DNA from: Penium margaritaceum
Taxonomy: Eukaryota > Streptophyta > Zygnematophyceae > Desmidiales > Peniaceae
Assembly: GCA_023375785.1 (NCBI GenBank)
Contig: SZWC01001497.1
Span: 214,510 to 278,509, forward strand
Length of the DNA: 64,000 bases
Direction: 5' to 3'
Shown here in pieces: positions 12,466 to 24,400 of this stretch; the first letter of the stretch is position 1; each line of letters starts with the position of its first letter. Under the pieces are notes generated by a model. That model made no database searches, had not been told where the DNA came from, and saw only the letters and a list, made by a program, of their open reading frames with translations. The position numbers were made by a program, and so were the translations under genes.

Positions 12466-13449
12466 AAAGCCGGGTCACAGAAACAAAAGCCGGGTCACAG
12501 AAACCAAAGCCGGATCACAGAAACCAAAGCCGGGTCACAGAAACCAAAGCCGGGGCACGGAAACCAAAGCTGGGTCACAGAAACCAAGGACAGGTCACAC
12601 AAAGCCGGGTCACAGAAGCCAAAGCCGGGTCACACAGACAAAAGCCGGGTCAGAAAAACCAAAGCCGGGTCACAGAAACAAAAGCCGGGTCCCAGAAACC
12701 AAAGCCAGGTCACAGAAACCAAAGCCGGTTCACAGAAACCAACGCCGGGTCACACAAACCAAAGCCGGGTCACATAAACCAAAGCTGGGTCGTATAAACC
12801 AAAGCCGGGTCATATGAACCAAACCCGGGTCACAAAAACAAAATTCGGGTCATATAAACCGAAGATGGGTCACTGAAACCAAACCCGGGTCAAAGAAACC
12901 AAAAGCTGGATAAACCAGAGCCAGATCACAGAAACCAAAGCTGGACCATAGAAACCAAAGCCGGGTCACATAAACGAAAGCTGGTCACAGAAACCATACC
13001 CGGATCACAGAAACAAAAGCCGGGTTACAGAAACCAAAGCCGGGGCACAGAAACCAAAGCTGGGTCACAGAAACCAAAGCCGGGTCACACAAAGCCGGGT
13101 CACAGAAGCCAAAGCCGGGTCACATAAACGAAAGCCGGGTAACAAAAACAAAAGCGGGGTCACAGATTCCAAAGTCGGGTCCCAGAAACCAAAGCCGGGT
13201 CACAGAAACTAAAGCCGGGTCATAGAAACCAGCGCTGTGTCACAGAAACCAAAGCCGGGTCACAGAAACCAAAGCCGCGTCACATAAACCAAAGCCGGGT
13301 CATAGAAACCAAATCTGGGTCAGAGAAACCAAAGCCGGGTCACAGAAACCAAAGGCGGGTCATAGAAACCAAAGCCGGGTCACAGAAACCAACGCTGGGT
13401 CACAGAAACCAAAGCCGGGTTACAGAAACCAAAGTCGGGTCACACAAAC

Positions 13450-13464
13450 GTAGGCCGGGCCTAC
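13450..13464. repeat. 15-bp palindrome at A/B boundary, copy 1
   Basis: gtaggcc, a central g, then ggcctac: a perfect 7-bp dyad exactly where 20-bp family A stops and minus-oriented family B starts. The same sequence sits at the second A/B boundary (21471..21485), so it is part of the duplicated unit. Confidence 0.93.
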
Positions 13465-16400
13465 TTGCTCCCTAGTTACACCCTACTTGCGCCTTAATTG
13501 CGCCCTAGTTCTGCCCTAGTTGCGCCCTAGTTGCGCCCTAGTTACGCCCTAGTTGCTCCCTAGTTGCTCCCTAGATGTGTCCTAGTTGCGCCCTAGTTGC
13601 GCCTTTAGTTGCGCCATAGTTGCACCCTAGTTGCGCCCTAGTTTCACCCTAGTTGCACCCTAGTTCCGCCCTATTTGCGCCCTAGTTTTGTCCTAGTTGC
13701 GCCCTAGTTGCGCACTAATTGCACCCTACTTGCGCACAACTTGCGCCCTACTTGCGCCCTAGTTGCGCCTCAGTAGGGTACTACCTACAACCTAGTTGTA
13801 CCCTAGTTGCGCCCTAGTTGCGTCCTACTTGTGCCCTACTTGCGCCCTAGTTGTACCCTACTTGCACCATACTTGCACCCTAGTTGTGCCCTAGCTGGGC
13901 CCTGAGTGCGTGTCCTAGTCACGCACAAGTTGCACCCTACTTGCGTCCTACTTGCACCCTACTTGCGCCCTAGTTGCGCCTCAGTTGGGCACTAGCTACG
14001 CCCTAGTTGTACCCTAGTTGTACCTAGTTGCGTCCTACTTGTGCCCTATTTGCGCCCTAGTTGCGCCTTAGTTTCGCCCTAGTTGCGCCATAGTTGCGCC
14101 CTAGGTGCGCCCTAGTTGCGCCCTAGTTGCGGCCGAGTTGTGCCCTAGTTGCACCCTAGTTGCGCCCAAGTTGCACCCTAGTTGCGCCCTAATTGCCCCC
14201 AGTTACGCCCTTATTGCGCCCTAGTTCCGCCCTAGTTGCGCATTAGTTGCACCCTAGTTGGGCCCTAGTGTAGCCCAAGTCGCGCCCTAGTTGCGCCCTA
14301 ATTGCCCCCAGTTACGCCCTTATTGCGCCCTAGTTCCGCCCTAGTTGCGCATTAGTTGCACCCTAGTTGGGCCCTAGTGTAGCCCAAGTCGCGCCCTAGT
14401 CAGGTCCTAGACGCGCTCTAGTCGCGCCATAGTCGCGCCCTAGTTGCACCCTAGTTGCGCCATAGTTGCACCCTAGTTGCGCCCTAATTGTGGCCTTGTT
14501 GCACCCTCGTTGCGCCCTCGTTGCGCCCTTGTTGCACCCTAGTTGCGCCATAGTCGCGCCCTAGTTGCACCCTAGTTGCGCCATAGTTGCACCCTAGTTG
14601 CGCCCTAATTGTGGCCTTGTTGCACCCTCGTTGCGCCCTCGTTGCGCCCTTGTGCCCTCAAATTGCGTCATAGTTGCGCCCTTGTTACGCCCTTATTGTG
14701 TCCCACTTCTGCCGTAGTTGTGCCCTTCTTGCGCCCTACTTGCGCCCTACTTGCACTCTCGTTGCACCCTTGTTGCACCCTAGTTGTGCCCTAGTTACGC
14801 CCTAGTTGCGCCCTAGTTGCGTCCCAGCTGCATCCTAGTTGCACCCTAGTTGTGCCCTAGTTGCACCCTAGTTGCACCCTAGTTGCGCCCTAGTTGCACC
14901 CTAGTCACGCCCTAGTCGCGTCCTAGTCACGACCTAGTTGTGCCCTAATTACGCCCTAGTTGCACTTTAGTTTCACCCTATTTGTGCCCTTATTGCACCA
15001 TACTTGCACCCTACTGGTACCCTTCTTGGGCCCTAGTTGTGCCTTAGTTGGGCACTAGCTACGCCCTAGCTGTCCCCTAATTGCGCCCTAGTTGTGTCCT
15101 ACTTATGCCCTACTTCCACGTTAGTTGCACCTTAGTTGCGCCCTAGTTGCGCCCAACTTGCACACTAGTTGCACCCTAGTTTCTCTAGTTGCGTCCTAGT
15201 TGTGTCCTAGTTGCGCCCTAGTTGCGTCCTGGTTGCACGCTGGTTACGCCCTGGTTGCACCCTAGTTGCGCCCTAGTAGTGCCCTAGTTGCGACCTAGTT
15301 GCGTCCTAGTTGTGTCCTAGTTGTGCCCTAGTTGCGCCCTAGTTGCACCCTAGATGCGCCCTAGTTATACCCTAGTTGCGTACTAGTCACACCCTAGTTG
15401 CGCCCTAGTTGCACCCTCGTTGTGCCCTCGTCACGCCCTAGTTGCGCCCTCGTTGTGCCCTTGTTGCACCCTAGTTGCGCCCTAGTTGCACCCTAGTTGC
15501 GCCCTAGTTGTGCCCTAGTTGCGTCCTAGTTGCGTCCTAGTTGTACACTAGTTGCGCTCTAGCTGCGCCCTAGTTGCGCCCTAGTTGCGCTATAGTTGCG
15601 CCTTAGTTGTTCCCTAGTTGCACCCTACTTGCGCCCTACTTGTACCCTATTTGCACCCTAGTTGCGCCCTTCCTGCACCCTAGTCGCGTCCTAGTTGCGC
15701 CCTAGTTGCACCCTAGTTGTGCCCTTCTTGCACCCTTATTGCACCCTACTTACGCCCTACTGGCGCCATACTTGTACCCTCGTTGCGCCTTAGTTGGACA
15801 CTAGCTACGCCCTAGTTGTGCCCTAGTTGCGCCCTAGTTGCGTCCTACTTGTGCCCTATTTGCGCCCTAGTTGCGCCTTAGTTTCGGCATAGTTGTGCCC
15901 TAGTTGCGCCCTAGGTGCGCCCTAGTTGCGCCCAAGTTGCACCCTATTTCTGCCCTAGTTACACCCTAGTTGCACCCAAGTTGCGCCCAAGTTGCACCCT
16001 AGTTGCTCCCAGTTGCGTCCTTATTGCGCCCTAGTTGCGCCCTAGTTGCACCTTAGTTGCACCACAGTTGCGCCCTAGTTGTGCCCAAGTCGCGCCCTAG
16101 TCTCGCCCTAATCGCGCTCTAGTCGCGCCATAGTCACGCCCTAGTTGCGCCCTAGTTGCGCCCTTGTTGCGCCCTCGTTGCGCCATCGTTGCGTCCTCGT
16201 TGCGCCCTCGTTGCGCCCTCATTGCGCTCAAGTTGCGCCCCAGTTACGCCCTTGTTACGCCCTAGTTGTATCCCACTTGTGCCATAGTTGCGCCCTACTT
16301 GCGCCCTACTTGCGCTCTACTTGCGCTCTAGTTGCACCCTTGTTGCGCCCTAGTTGTGCCATGTGTGCGTCCTAGTTGCGCCCTAGTTGCGCCCTAGTTG

Positions 16401-19400
16401 CACCCTAGTTGCACCCTAGTTACGCCCTAGTTGTACCCTAGTTGCGCCCTAGTTGCGCCCTATTTGTGCCCTAGTTGCGCCCTAGTCGCGCCCTAGTCGC
16501 GTCCTAGTCACGACCTAGTTGCGCCCTAATTACGCTCTAGTTGCACTTTAGTTGTACACTATTTGCGCCCCCATTGCACCATACTTGGGCCCTACTGGTA
16601 CCCTTCTTGGGCCCTAGTTGTGCCTTACTTGGACACTAGCTACGCCCTAGTTGTGCCCTAGTTGCGCCCTAATTACGCTCTAGTTGCACTTTAGTTGTAC
16701 ACTATTTGCGCCCCCATTGCACCATACTTGGGCCCTACTGGTACCCTTCTTGGGCCCTAGTTGTGCCTTACTTGGACACTAGCTACGCCCTAGTTGTGCC
16801 CTAATTGATCCCTAGTTGCGTCCTACTTATGCCCTGCTTGCGCGCTAGTTGCGCCTTAGTGTGCCCTAGTTGCGCCCAACTTGCACACTAGTTATGCCCT
16901 AGTTGCGCCCAACTTGCACACTAGTTGCACCCTAGTTGCGCCCTACTTGCGCCCTACTTGCGCCGTAGTTGCGCCTCATTTGGGCACTAGCTACACCCTA
17001 GTTGTTCCCTAGTTACACCCATAGGTGCGTCCTACTTGTGCCCTACTTGTGCCCTAGTTGCGCCCTAGTTGCGCCCTCGTTGCGCCCTAGTTGCATCCTA
17101 GTTGCATCCTAGTTGTAGCCTAGTTGCGCTCTAGTTGCGCCCTAGTTGCGCCCTAGTTGCGCCTTAGTTGTGTCCTAGTTGCACCCTACTTGCGCCCTAC
17201 TTTCACCCTGTTTGCGCCCTAGTTGCGCCCTACTTGCACCCTAGTCGCGTCCTAGTTGCGCCCTAGTTGCACCATAGTTGCGCCCTTCTTGCACCCTTAT
17301 TGCACCCTACTTAAGCCCTACTGGCGCCCTACTTGCGCCCTACTTGCGCCCTCGTTGCGCCCTAGTTGCGCCTTAGTTGTGTCCTAGTTGCACCCTACTT
17401 GCGCCCTACTTGCGCCATAGTTGCGCCCTAGTTGCGCCCTAGTTGCGCCCTATTTGCACCGTAGTTGCATCCTAGTTGCGCCCTAGCTGCACCATAATTG
17501 CGTCCTAGTTTCGCCATAGTTGCGCCCTGGTTACACCCTGGTTGCGCACTAGTTGCGCCCTAGTTGCGCCCTAGTTGCGCCCTAGTTGCGCCCTAGTTGG
17601 GTCCTAGTTCCGCCCTAGTTGCGCCCTAGTTGCGCCCTAGTTGCGCCCTTGTTGCGCACTAGTTGCACCCTACTTGCGCCCTACTTGCGCCCTACTTGCG
17701 CCGTAGTTGCGCCTCATTTGGGCACTAGCTACACCCTAGTTGTTCCCTAGTTACACCCATAGGTGCGTCCTACTTGTGCCCTACTTGTGCCCTAGTTGCG
17801 CCTTACTTGCGGCCTAGTTGCGCCCTAGTTGCACCTTAGTTGCTCCCTAGATGCGACCTAGTTGCGCCCTAGTTGCGCCCTAGTTGCGCCCTAGTTACGC
17901 CCTAGTTGCGCCCTAGTTGCTCCCTAGATACGCCCTAGTTGCGCCCTAGTTGCGTCCTAGTTGCGCTCTAGTCGCGCCCTACTTGCGCCCTAGTTGTGCC
18001 CTAGTTGCGCCCTAGTTGCGCCCTAGTTACACCCTATTTTCATCCTTATTGTACCCTACTTGCGCCCTACTGGCACCGTACTTGCGCCCTGGTTGTGCCT
18101 TAGTTGGGCACTAGCTACGTACTAGTTGTGTCCTAGTTGCGCGCTAGTTGCGTCCTACTTGTGCCCTACTTGTGCGCTAGTTGCACCTTAGTAGCGCCTT
18201 AGTTGTGCCCAACTTGCGCACTCCTTGCACCCTGGTTGCGCCCTAGTTGCGCCCTAGTTGTGCCATACTTGCGCTCTAGTTGCACCCTAGTTGCACCCTA
18301 CTCGTGCTCTAGTTGCGCCCTAGTTGCACCCTATTTGCGCTCTAGTTGCGCTCTACTTGCGCCCTAGTTGCACCTTAGTTGCGCCCTAGTTGCGCCCGAC
18401 TTGCACACTAGTTGCACCCTAGTTGCGCCCAAGTTGCGCCCTAGTTGCGCCATAGTTGCGCCCTAGTTGCGCCCTGCTTGCGCCCTACTTGCGCCATACT
18501 TACGTCCTAGTTGCGCCCTAGTTGCGCCCTACTTGTGCCCTAGGTGCGTCCTAGTTACGCCATAGTTGCACCCCAGTAGCGCCCTTCTTGCGCCCTTATT
18601 GCACCAAACTTACACCATATTGGCGCCCTACTTGCGCCCTAGTTGCGCCCTACTTGTGCCCTAGGTGCGTCCTAGTTACGCCATAGTTGCACCCCAGTAG
18701 CGCCCTTCTTGCGCCCTTATTGCACCAAACTTACACCATATTGGCGCCCTACTTGCGCCCTAGTTGCGCCTCAGTTGGGTACTAGCCACGCCCTAGTTTC
18801 CCCCAGTTGCGTCCTAATTGCGCCCTAGTTGCGCCCTAATTGCGCCTTGGTTGCACCCTAGTTGCGCCCTAGTTGCGCCTCAGTTGGGTACTAGCCACGC
18901 CCTAGTTTCCCCCAGTTGCGTCCTAATTGCGCCCTAGTTGCGCCCTAATTGCGCCTTGGTTGCACCCTAGTTGCGCCCTAGTTGCACCCAAGTCGCGCCC
19001 TAGTCGCGTCCTAGTCGCGCCCTAGTCGCGCTATAGTCATGTCCTAGTTGCGCCTTAGTTGCACCTAGTTCCACCCTAGTTGCGCCCTAGTTGCACCCTA
19101 GTTGTGCCCTAGTTGTGCCCTAGTTGCGTCCTAGTTGTACCCTAGTTGCACCCTACATGCGTCCTAGTTGTGCCCTAGATGTGCCCTAGTTGCACCCTAG
19201 TTGCACCCTAGTTACATCCTAGTTGCGCCCTAGTTGCGCACTAGTTGTGCCCTAGTTATGCCCTAGTTGCGTCGTCGTTGTTCCCTACTTGCTCCCTACT
19301 CTTGCCTTAGTTGCGCCTTAGTTGGGTACTAGCTATGCCCCAGTTCTACCCTAGTTGCGCCCTAGCTACATTTTACTTGTGCACTACTTGCGTCCTAGTT

Positions 19401-20124
19401 GCGTCTTAGTTGCGCCTTTGTTGCGCCTTAGTTGCGCCTTGGTTGTACCCTAGTTGCACCCAAGTTTTGCCCTAGTTAGGCCCTAGTTGCACCCTAGTTG
19501 CACCCTAGTTGCGCCCTAGTTGCGCCCTAGTTGCGCCCTAGTTGCGCCCTAGTTGCGCCCTTGTTGCACCCTTGTTGCGCCCTCGTTGTGCCCTTGTTGC
19601 GCCCTCGTTGCGCCCTCGTTGCGATCAACTTGCACCCTAGTTGTGCCCTTGTTACGCCTCTAGTTGTGCCCCACTTGTGCCGTAGTTGTGCCATACTTGC
19701 GTCCTACTTGCGTCCTACTTGCGCCCTAGTTGCACCCTTGTTGCGCCCTAGTTTCGCCCTAGTTGCGCCGTAGTTGCACCCATGTTGCACCCTAGTTGCA
19801 GCCTAGTTGCGCCCTAGTTACGTTCTAGTTGCACCCTACTTGCACCCTAGTTGCGCCCTACTTGCATCCTACTTGCACCCTAGTTGCGCCCTAGTTGTGC
19901 TCTACTCCGTCCTAGTTGTGCCGTAGTTGCGCCTCAGCTGGACACTAGCCACACTGTAGTTGCGCACTAGTTACGTCCTAGTTGCATCCTAGTTGCACCC
20001 CAGTTACGCCCTAGTTGCGGCCTAGTTGCGCCCAACATGTACCCTACTTGCACCCTAGTTGCGCAATAGTTGCACCCTAGTTGCATCCTACTTGCACCCT
20101 AGTTGCACAATAGTTGCACCCTAG
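13465..20124 (-). repeat. Family B 11-bp satellite, minus orientation
   Basis: About 600 tandem units of agttgcgccct (minus-strand reading agggcgcaact). Many carry gtgc or gcac instead of gcgc, or acttg instead of agttg. Irregular marker motifs recur, notably cagttgggcactagctacgcc and ctagtcgcgcc clusters, showing a higher-order organisation. CTAG in the standard unit puts a stop codon on both strands, so open frames are short. Adjacent block duplications occur at 14191/14300, 16531/16674, 18541/18662 and 18791/18900. The array ends abruptly at 20124, where copy 2 of the large unit starts with family A. Confidence 0.97.
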
Positions 20125-21470
20125 TCACAGAAACCAAAACCAGGTCACAGAAACCAAAGATGGGTCACAGAAACCAAAGCCGGGTCACAGAAACGAATGC
20201 TGGGTCACATAGACCAAAGCCAGATCACAGAAACCAAAGCCGGGTCACAGAAACCAAAGCCGGGGCACGGAAACCAAAGCTGGGTCACAGAAACCAAGGA
20301 CAGGTCACACAAAGCCGGGTCACAAAAGCCAAAGCCGGGTCACACAAACAAAAGCCGGGTCACAAAAACCAAAGCCGGGTCACAGAAACAAAAGGCGGGT
20401 CCAGAAGCCAAAGCCAGGTCACAGAAACCAAAGCCGGGTCACATAAACCAACGCCGGAAAGCACAAACAAAAGCCGGGTCACAGAAACCAAATCCGGGTC
20501 ACAGAAACCAAAGCCGGGTCATAGGAACCAAACCCGGGTCACATAAACAAAAGCCGAGTCATATAAACCAAAGATGGGTCACAGAAACCAGAGCCGGGTC
20601 AAAGAAACCAAAGCTGGATAAACCAGAGCCGGATCACAGAAACCAAAGCTGGGCCACAGAAACCAAAGCCGGATCAGATAAACAAAAGCCGGTCACAGAA
20701 ACCAAACCCGGATCACATAAACCAAAGCCGGGTCACAGAAACCAAAGCCGGGGCACAGAAACCAAACTGGGTCACAGAAACCAAAGCTGGGTCACACAAA
20801 GCTGGGTCACAGAAGCCAAAGCCGGGTCACAAAAACAAAAGCCGGGTGAAAAAAACCAAAGCCGGGCCACATAAACCAAGGTTGGGTCCCGGAAACCAAA
20901 GCCGGGTCACAGAAACCAAAGCCGGGGCACAGAAACCAAACTGGGTCACAGAAACCAAAGCTGGGTCACACAAAGCTGGGTCACAGAAGCCAAAGCCGGG
21001 TCACAAAAACAAAAGCCGGGTGAAAAAAACCAAAGCCGGGCCACAGAAACCAAGGTTGGGTCCCGGAAACCAAAGCCGGGTCACAGAAACCAAAGTTGGG
21101 TCACAAAAACCAACGACGTGTCATAGAATCCAGAGCCGGGTCACAGAAACCAAAGTTGGGTCACAAAAACCAACGACGTGTCATAGAATCCAGAGCCGGG
21201 TCACAGAAACCAAAGCCGCGTCACAGAAACCAAAGCCGGGCCATAGAAACCAAAGCTGGGTCCGAGAAAGCAAAGCTGGGTCAGAGAAACCAAAGGCGGG
21301 TCACACAAACCAAAGCCGGGTCACAGAAACCAAAGCTGGAACACAGAAACCAAAGCCGGGTCACAAAAACCAAAGTCGGGTCACACAAACCAAAGCCGGG
21401 TCACAGAAACCAAAGCTGGAACACAGAAACCAAAGCCGGGTCACAAAAACCAAAGTCGGGTCACACAAAC
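20125..21470 (+). repeat. Family A 20-bp satellite island inside B
   Basis: About 67 units of gggtcacagaaaccaaagcc, matching the right end of the main A array (12415..13449). It carries extra internal block duplications of its own: the ggggcacagaaaccaaactg block at about 20750 recurs at about 20928, and gttgggtcacaaaaaccaac is repeated near 21100 and 21160. The two ORF-like stretches here (20197..20874 and 20846..21496) are repeat translation. Confidence 0.95.
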
Positions 21471-21485
21471 GTAGGCCGGGCCTAC
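21471..21485. repeat. 15-bp palindrome at A/B boundary, copy 2
   Basis: Identical to 13450..13464 (gtaggcc g ggcctac) with the same flanks, cacacaaac on the left and ttg on the right. This anchors the alignment of the two large units. Confidence 0.93.
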
Positions 21486-24400
21486 TTGCGCCCTAGTTGC
21501 ACCCTACTTGCGCCCTACTTGCGCCCTAGTTCCGCCCTAGTTGTGCCCTAGTTGCGCCCTAGTTGTGCCCTAGTTGCGCCGTAGTTGCACCCTAGCTGCG
21601 CCCTATATGTGCCCTAGTTGAGCCCTAGTTGCGCTTTAGTTGCACACTAGTTGCACCCTACTTGTGCCCTACTTGCGCCCTCCTTGCGCCCTAGTTGCGC
21701 CTCAGTAGGGCACTACCTACACCCTAGTTGTAGCCTAGTTGCGCCCTAGTTGCGTCCTACTTGTGCCCTACTTGCGCCCTAGTTCCACCCTAGTTGCGCC
21801 ATACTTGCACCCTAGTTGCGCCCTAGTTGCGCCCTGAGTGCGCGTCCTAGTTACGCACAAGTTACACCCTACTTGCGTCCTACTTGCACCCTACTTGCGC
21901 CCTAGTTGCGCCTCAGTTGGGCACTAGCTACGCCCTAGTTAAATCCTAGTTGTGCCCTAGTTGCGTCCTACTTGTACCCTATTTGCGCCCTAGTTGCGCC
22001 TTAGTTTCACCCTAGTTGCGCCATAGTTGCGCCCTAGGTGCGCCCTAGTTGCGCCCTAGTTGCGCCCTTGTTGTGCCCTATTTGCACCCTAGTTGTGCCC
22101 AAGTTGCGCACTAGTTGCGCCCTAGTTGCCCCCAGTTTCACCCTTATCGCCCCCTAGTCAGGTCCTAGACACGCTCTAGTCGCGCCATAGTCGCGCCCTA
22201 CTTGCACCCTAGTTGCGCCCTAGTTGCACCCTAGTTGCGCCCTACTTGTGCCCTCGTTGCGCCCTCGTTGCGCCCTCCTTGCGCCCTCGTTGCGCTCAAG
22301 TTGCACCCTAGTTGCGGCCTTGTTACCCCCTAGTTGTGTCCCACTTGTGCCGTAGTTGCGCCCTACTTGCGCCCTACTTGCGCCCTCCTTGCGCTATAGT
22401 TGCACCCTTGCTGCGCCCTAGTTGTGCCCTAGTTACGCCCTAGTTGTGCCTTAGTTGCACCCCAGTTGCACCCTAGTTGCACCCTAGTTGCGCCCTAGTT
22501 GCACCCTAGTTGCACCCTAGGTGCGCCATAGTTGCGCCCTAGTCGCGCCCTAGTCGCGTCCTATTCACTACCTAGTTGTGCCCTAATTACGCCCTAGTTG
22601 CGCTTTAGTTGCACCTTATTTGCGCCCTTCTTGCACCATACTTGCGCCCTACTGGTACCCTTCTTGGGGCCTAGTTGTGGCTTAGTTGGGCACTACCTAC
22701 GCCCTAGTTGTACCCTAATTGCACCCTAGTTGTGTCCTGCTTATGTCCTACTTGCGCGCTAGTTGCACCTTAGTTGCGCCCTAGTTGCGCCCAACTTGCA
22801 CACAAGTTGCACCATAGTTGCGCCCTAGTTGCATCCTAGGTGTGCCCTAGTTGCGCCCTAGTTGCGCCCTGGTTGCACGCCGGTTGCGCCCTAGTTGCAC
22901 CCTTTTGCGCCCTAGTAGTGCCCTAGTTGCGACCTAGTTGCGTCCTAGTTGTGCCCTGGTTGTGCCCTAGTTGCGCCCTAGTTGCACCCTAGATGCGCCC
23001 TAGTTATACCCTAGTTGCGCCCTAGTTGTACCCTAGTTGCGCCCTAGTTACACCCTCATTGTGCCCTCGTTGCACCCTAGTTGCGCCCTCGTTGCGCCCT
23101 CGTTGCACCCTAGTTTTGCCCTAGTTGCATCCTAGTTGCGCCCTAGTTGCGCCCTAGTTACATCCTAGTTGCGTCATAGTTGTACCCTAGTTGCGCTCTA
23201 GTTGCGTACTAGTTGCGCCCTAGTTGCGCCCTAGTTGTGCCCTAGTTGCGCACTAGTTGCGCCTTAGTTGTGTCCTAGTTGCACCCTACTTGCGCCCTAC
23301 TTGTGCCCTATTTGCACGCTAGTTGCGCCCTTCCTGCACCCTAGTCGCATCCTAGTTACGCCCTAGTTGCACCCTAGTTGTGCCCTTCTTGCACCCTTAT
23401 TACACCCTACTTACGCCCTACTGGCACCATACTTGCACCCTAGTTGCACCTTAGTTGGACACAAGCTACGCCCTAGTTGTGTCCTAGTTGCGCCCTAGTT
23501 GCATCCTCCTTGTGCCCTGGTTGCGCCCTAGCTGTGCCTTAGTTTTGCCCTAGTTGCGCCCTAGTTGCGCCCTAGGTGCGCCCTAGTTGCGCCCTAGTTG
23601 CACCCTATTTCTGCCCTAGTTGCACCCTAGTTGCGCCCAAGTTGCGCCCTCGTTGCTCCCAGTTGCGTCCTTACTGCGCCCTACTTGCACCCTAGTTGCA
23701 CCTTAGTTGCACCCTAGTTGCGCCCTAGTTGCGCCCAAGTCGCGTCCTCGTCGCGCCCTAGTCGCGCTCTAGTCGCGCCATAGTCGCGTCCTAGTTGCGC
23801 CCTAGTTGCACCCTTGTTGCGCCCTTGTTGCGCCCTCATTGCACCCTCGTTGTGCCCTCGTTGCGCTCAAGTTGCGCCCTAGTTGTGTCCTTGTTACGCC
23901 CTAGTTGTGTCCCACTTGTGCCGTAGTTGCGTCCTACTTGCGCCCTACTTCCGCCCTACTTGCGCTCTAGTTGTACCCTTGTTGCGCCCTAGTTGTGCCC
24001 TAGTTGCGCCATAGTAGCGCCCTAGTCGTGCCCTAGTCGCATCCTAGTCACGACCTAGTTGTGCCCTAATTACGCCCTAGTTGCGCTTTAGTTGTACACT
24101 ATTTGTGCCCTTATTGCACCATACTTGCGCCCTACTGGTACCCTTCTTGTGCCCTAGTTGTGCCTTCATTGGACACCAGCCATGCCCTAGTTGTGCCCTA
24201 ATTGTGCCCTAGTTGCGTCATACTTATGCCCTGCTTGTGTGCTAGCTGCGCCTTAGTTGCGCCCTAGTTGCGCCCAACTTGCATACTAGTTGCACCCTAG
24301 TTGCACCCTAGTTGCGCCCTAGTTGTACCCTAGTTACGACCTAGTTGCGCCCTAGTTGCGCCCTGTTTGCGCCCTAGTTGCACCCTAGTTACGCCCTAGT

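Larger units (their letters stand above)
8936..13449 (+). repeat. Family A 20-bp satellite, plus orientation, second segment
   Basis: This continues the array after the insertion, in the same register. About 225 diverged 20-bp units are present, with occasional shortened units (for example gctggataaaccaaagcc and cacacaaagccgggtcac). It ends at aaagtcgggtcacacaaac, followed by a 15-bp palindrome and then family B. Apparent open frames within it are repeat translation. Confidence 0.97.
12415..20124. repeat. Large A+B segmental unit, copy 1 (about 7.7 kb)
   Basis: The A-to-B stretch beginning at 12415 matches the stretch beginning at 20125 over its full length. Shared landmarks in the same order: aaaccaaagatgggtcacag; ggggcacggaaacc; ccaaggacaggtcacac; the palindromic A/B junction (13450 vs 21471); the B motif cagtagggyactacctac (about 13771 vs 21700); ccctgagtgcg (about 13890 vs 21830); and cagctggacactagc (about 19930 vs 27893). 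Offsets run from about 7.5 to 8.0 kb because of internal indels and local duplications. The copies are clearly diverged, so the duplication is old relative to the perfect tracts. Confidence 0.85.
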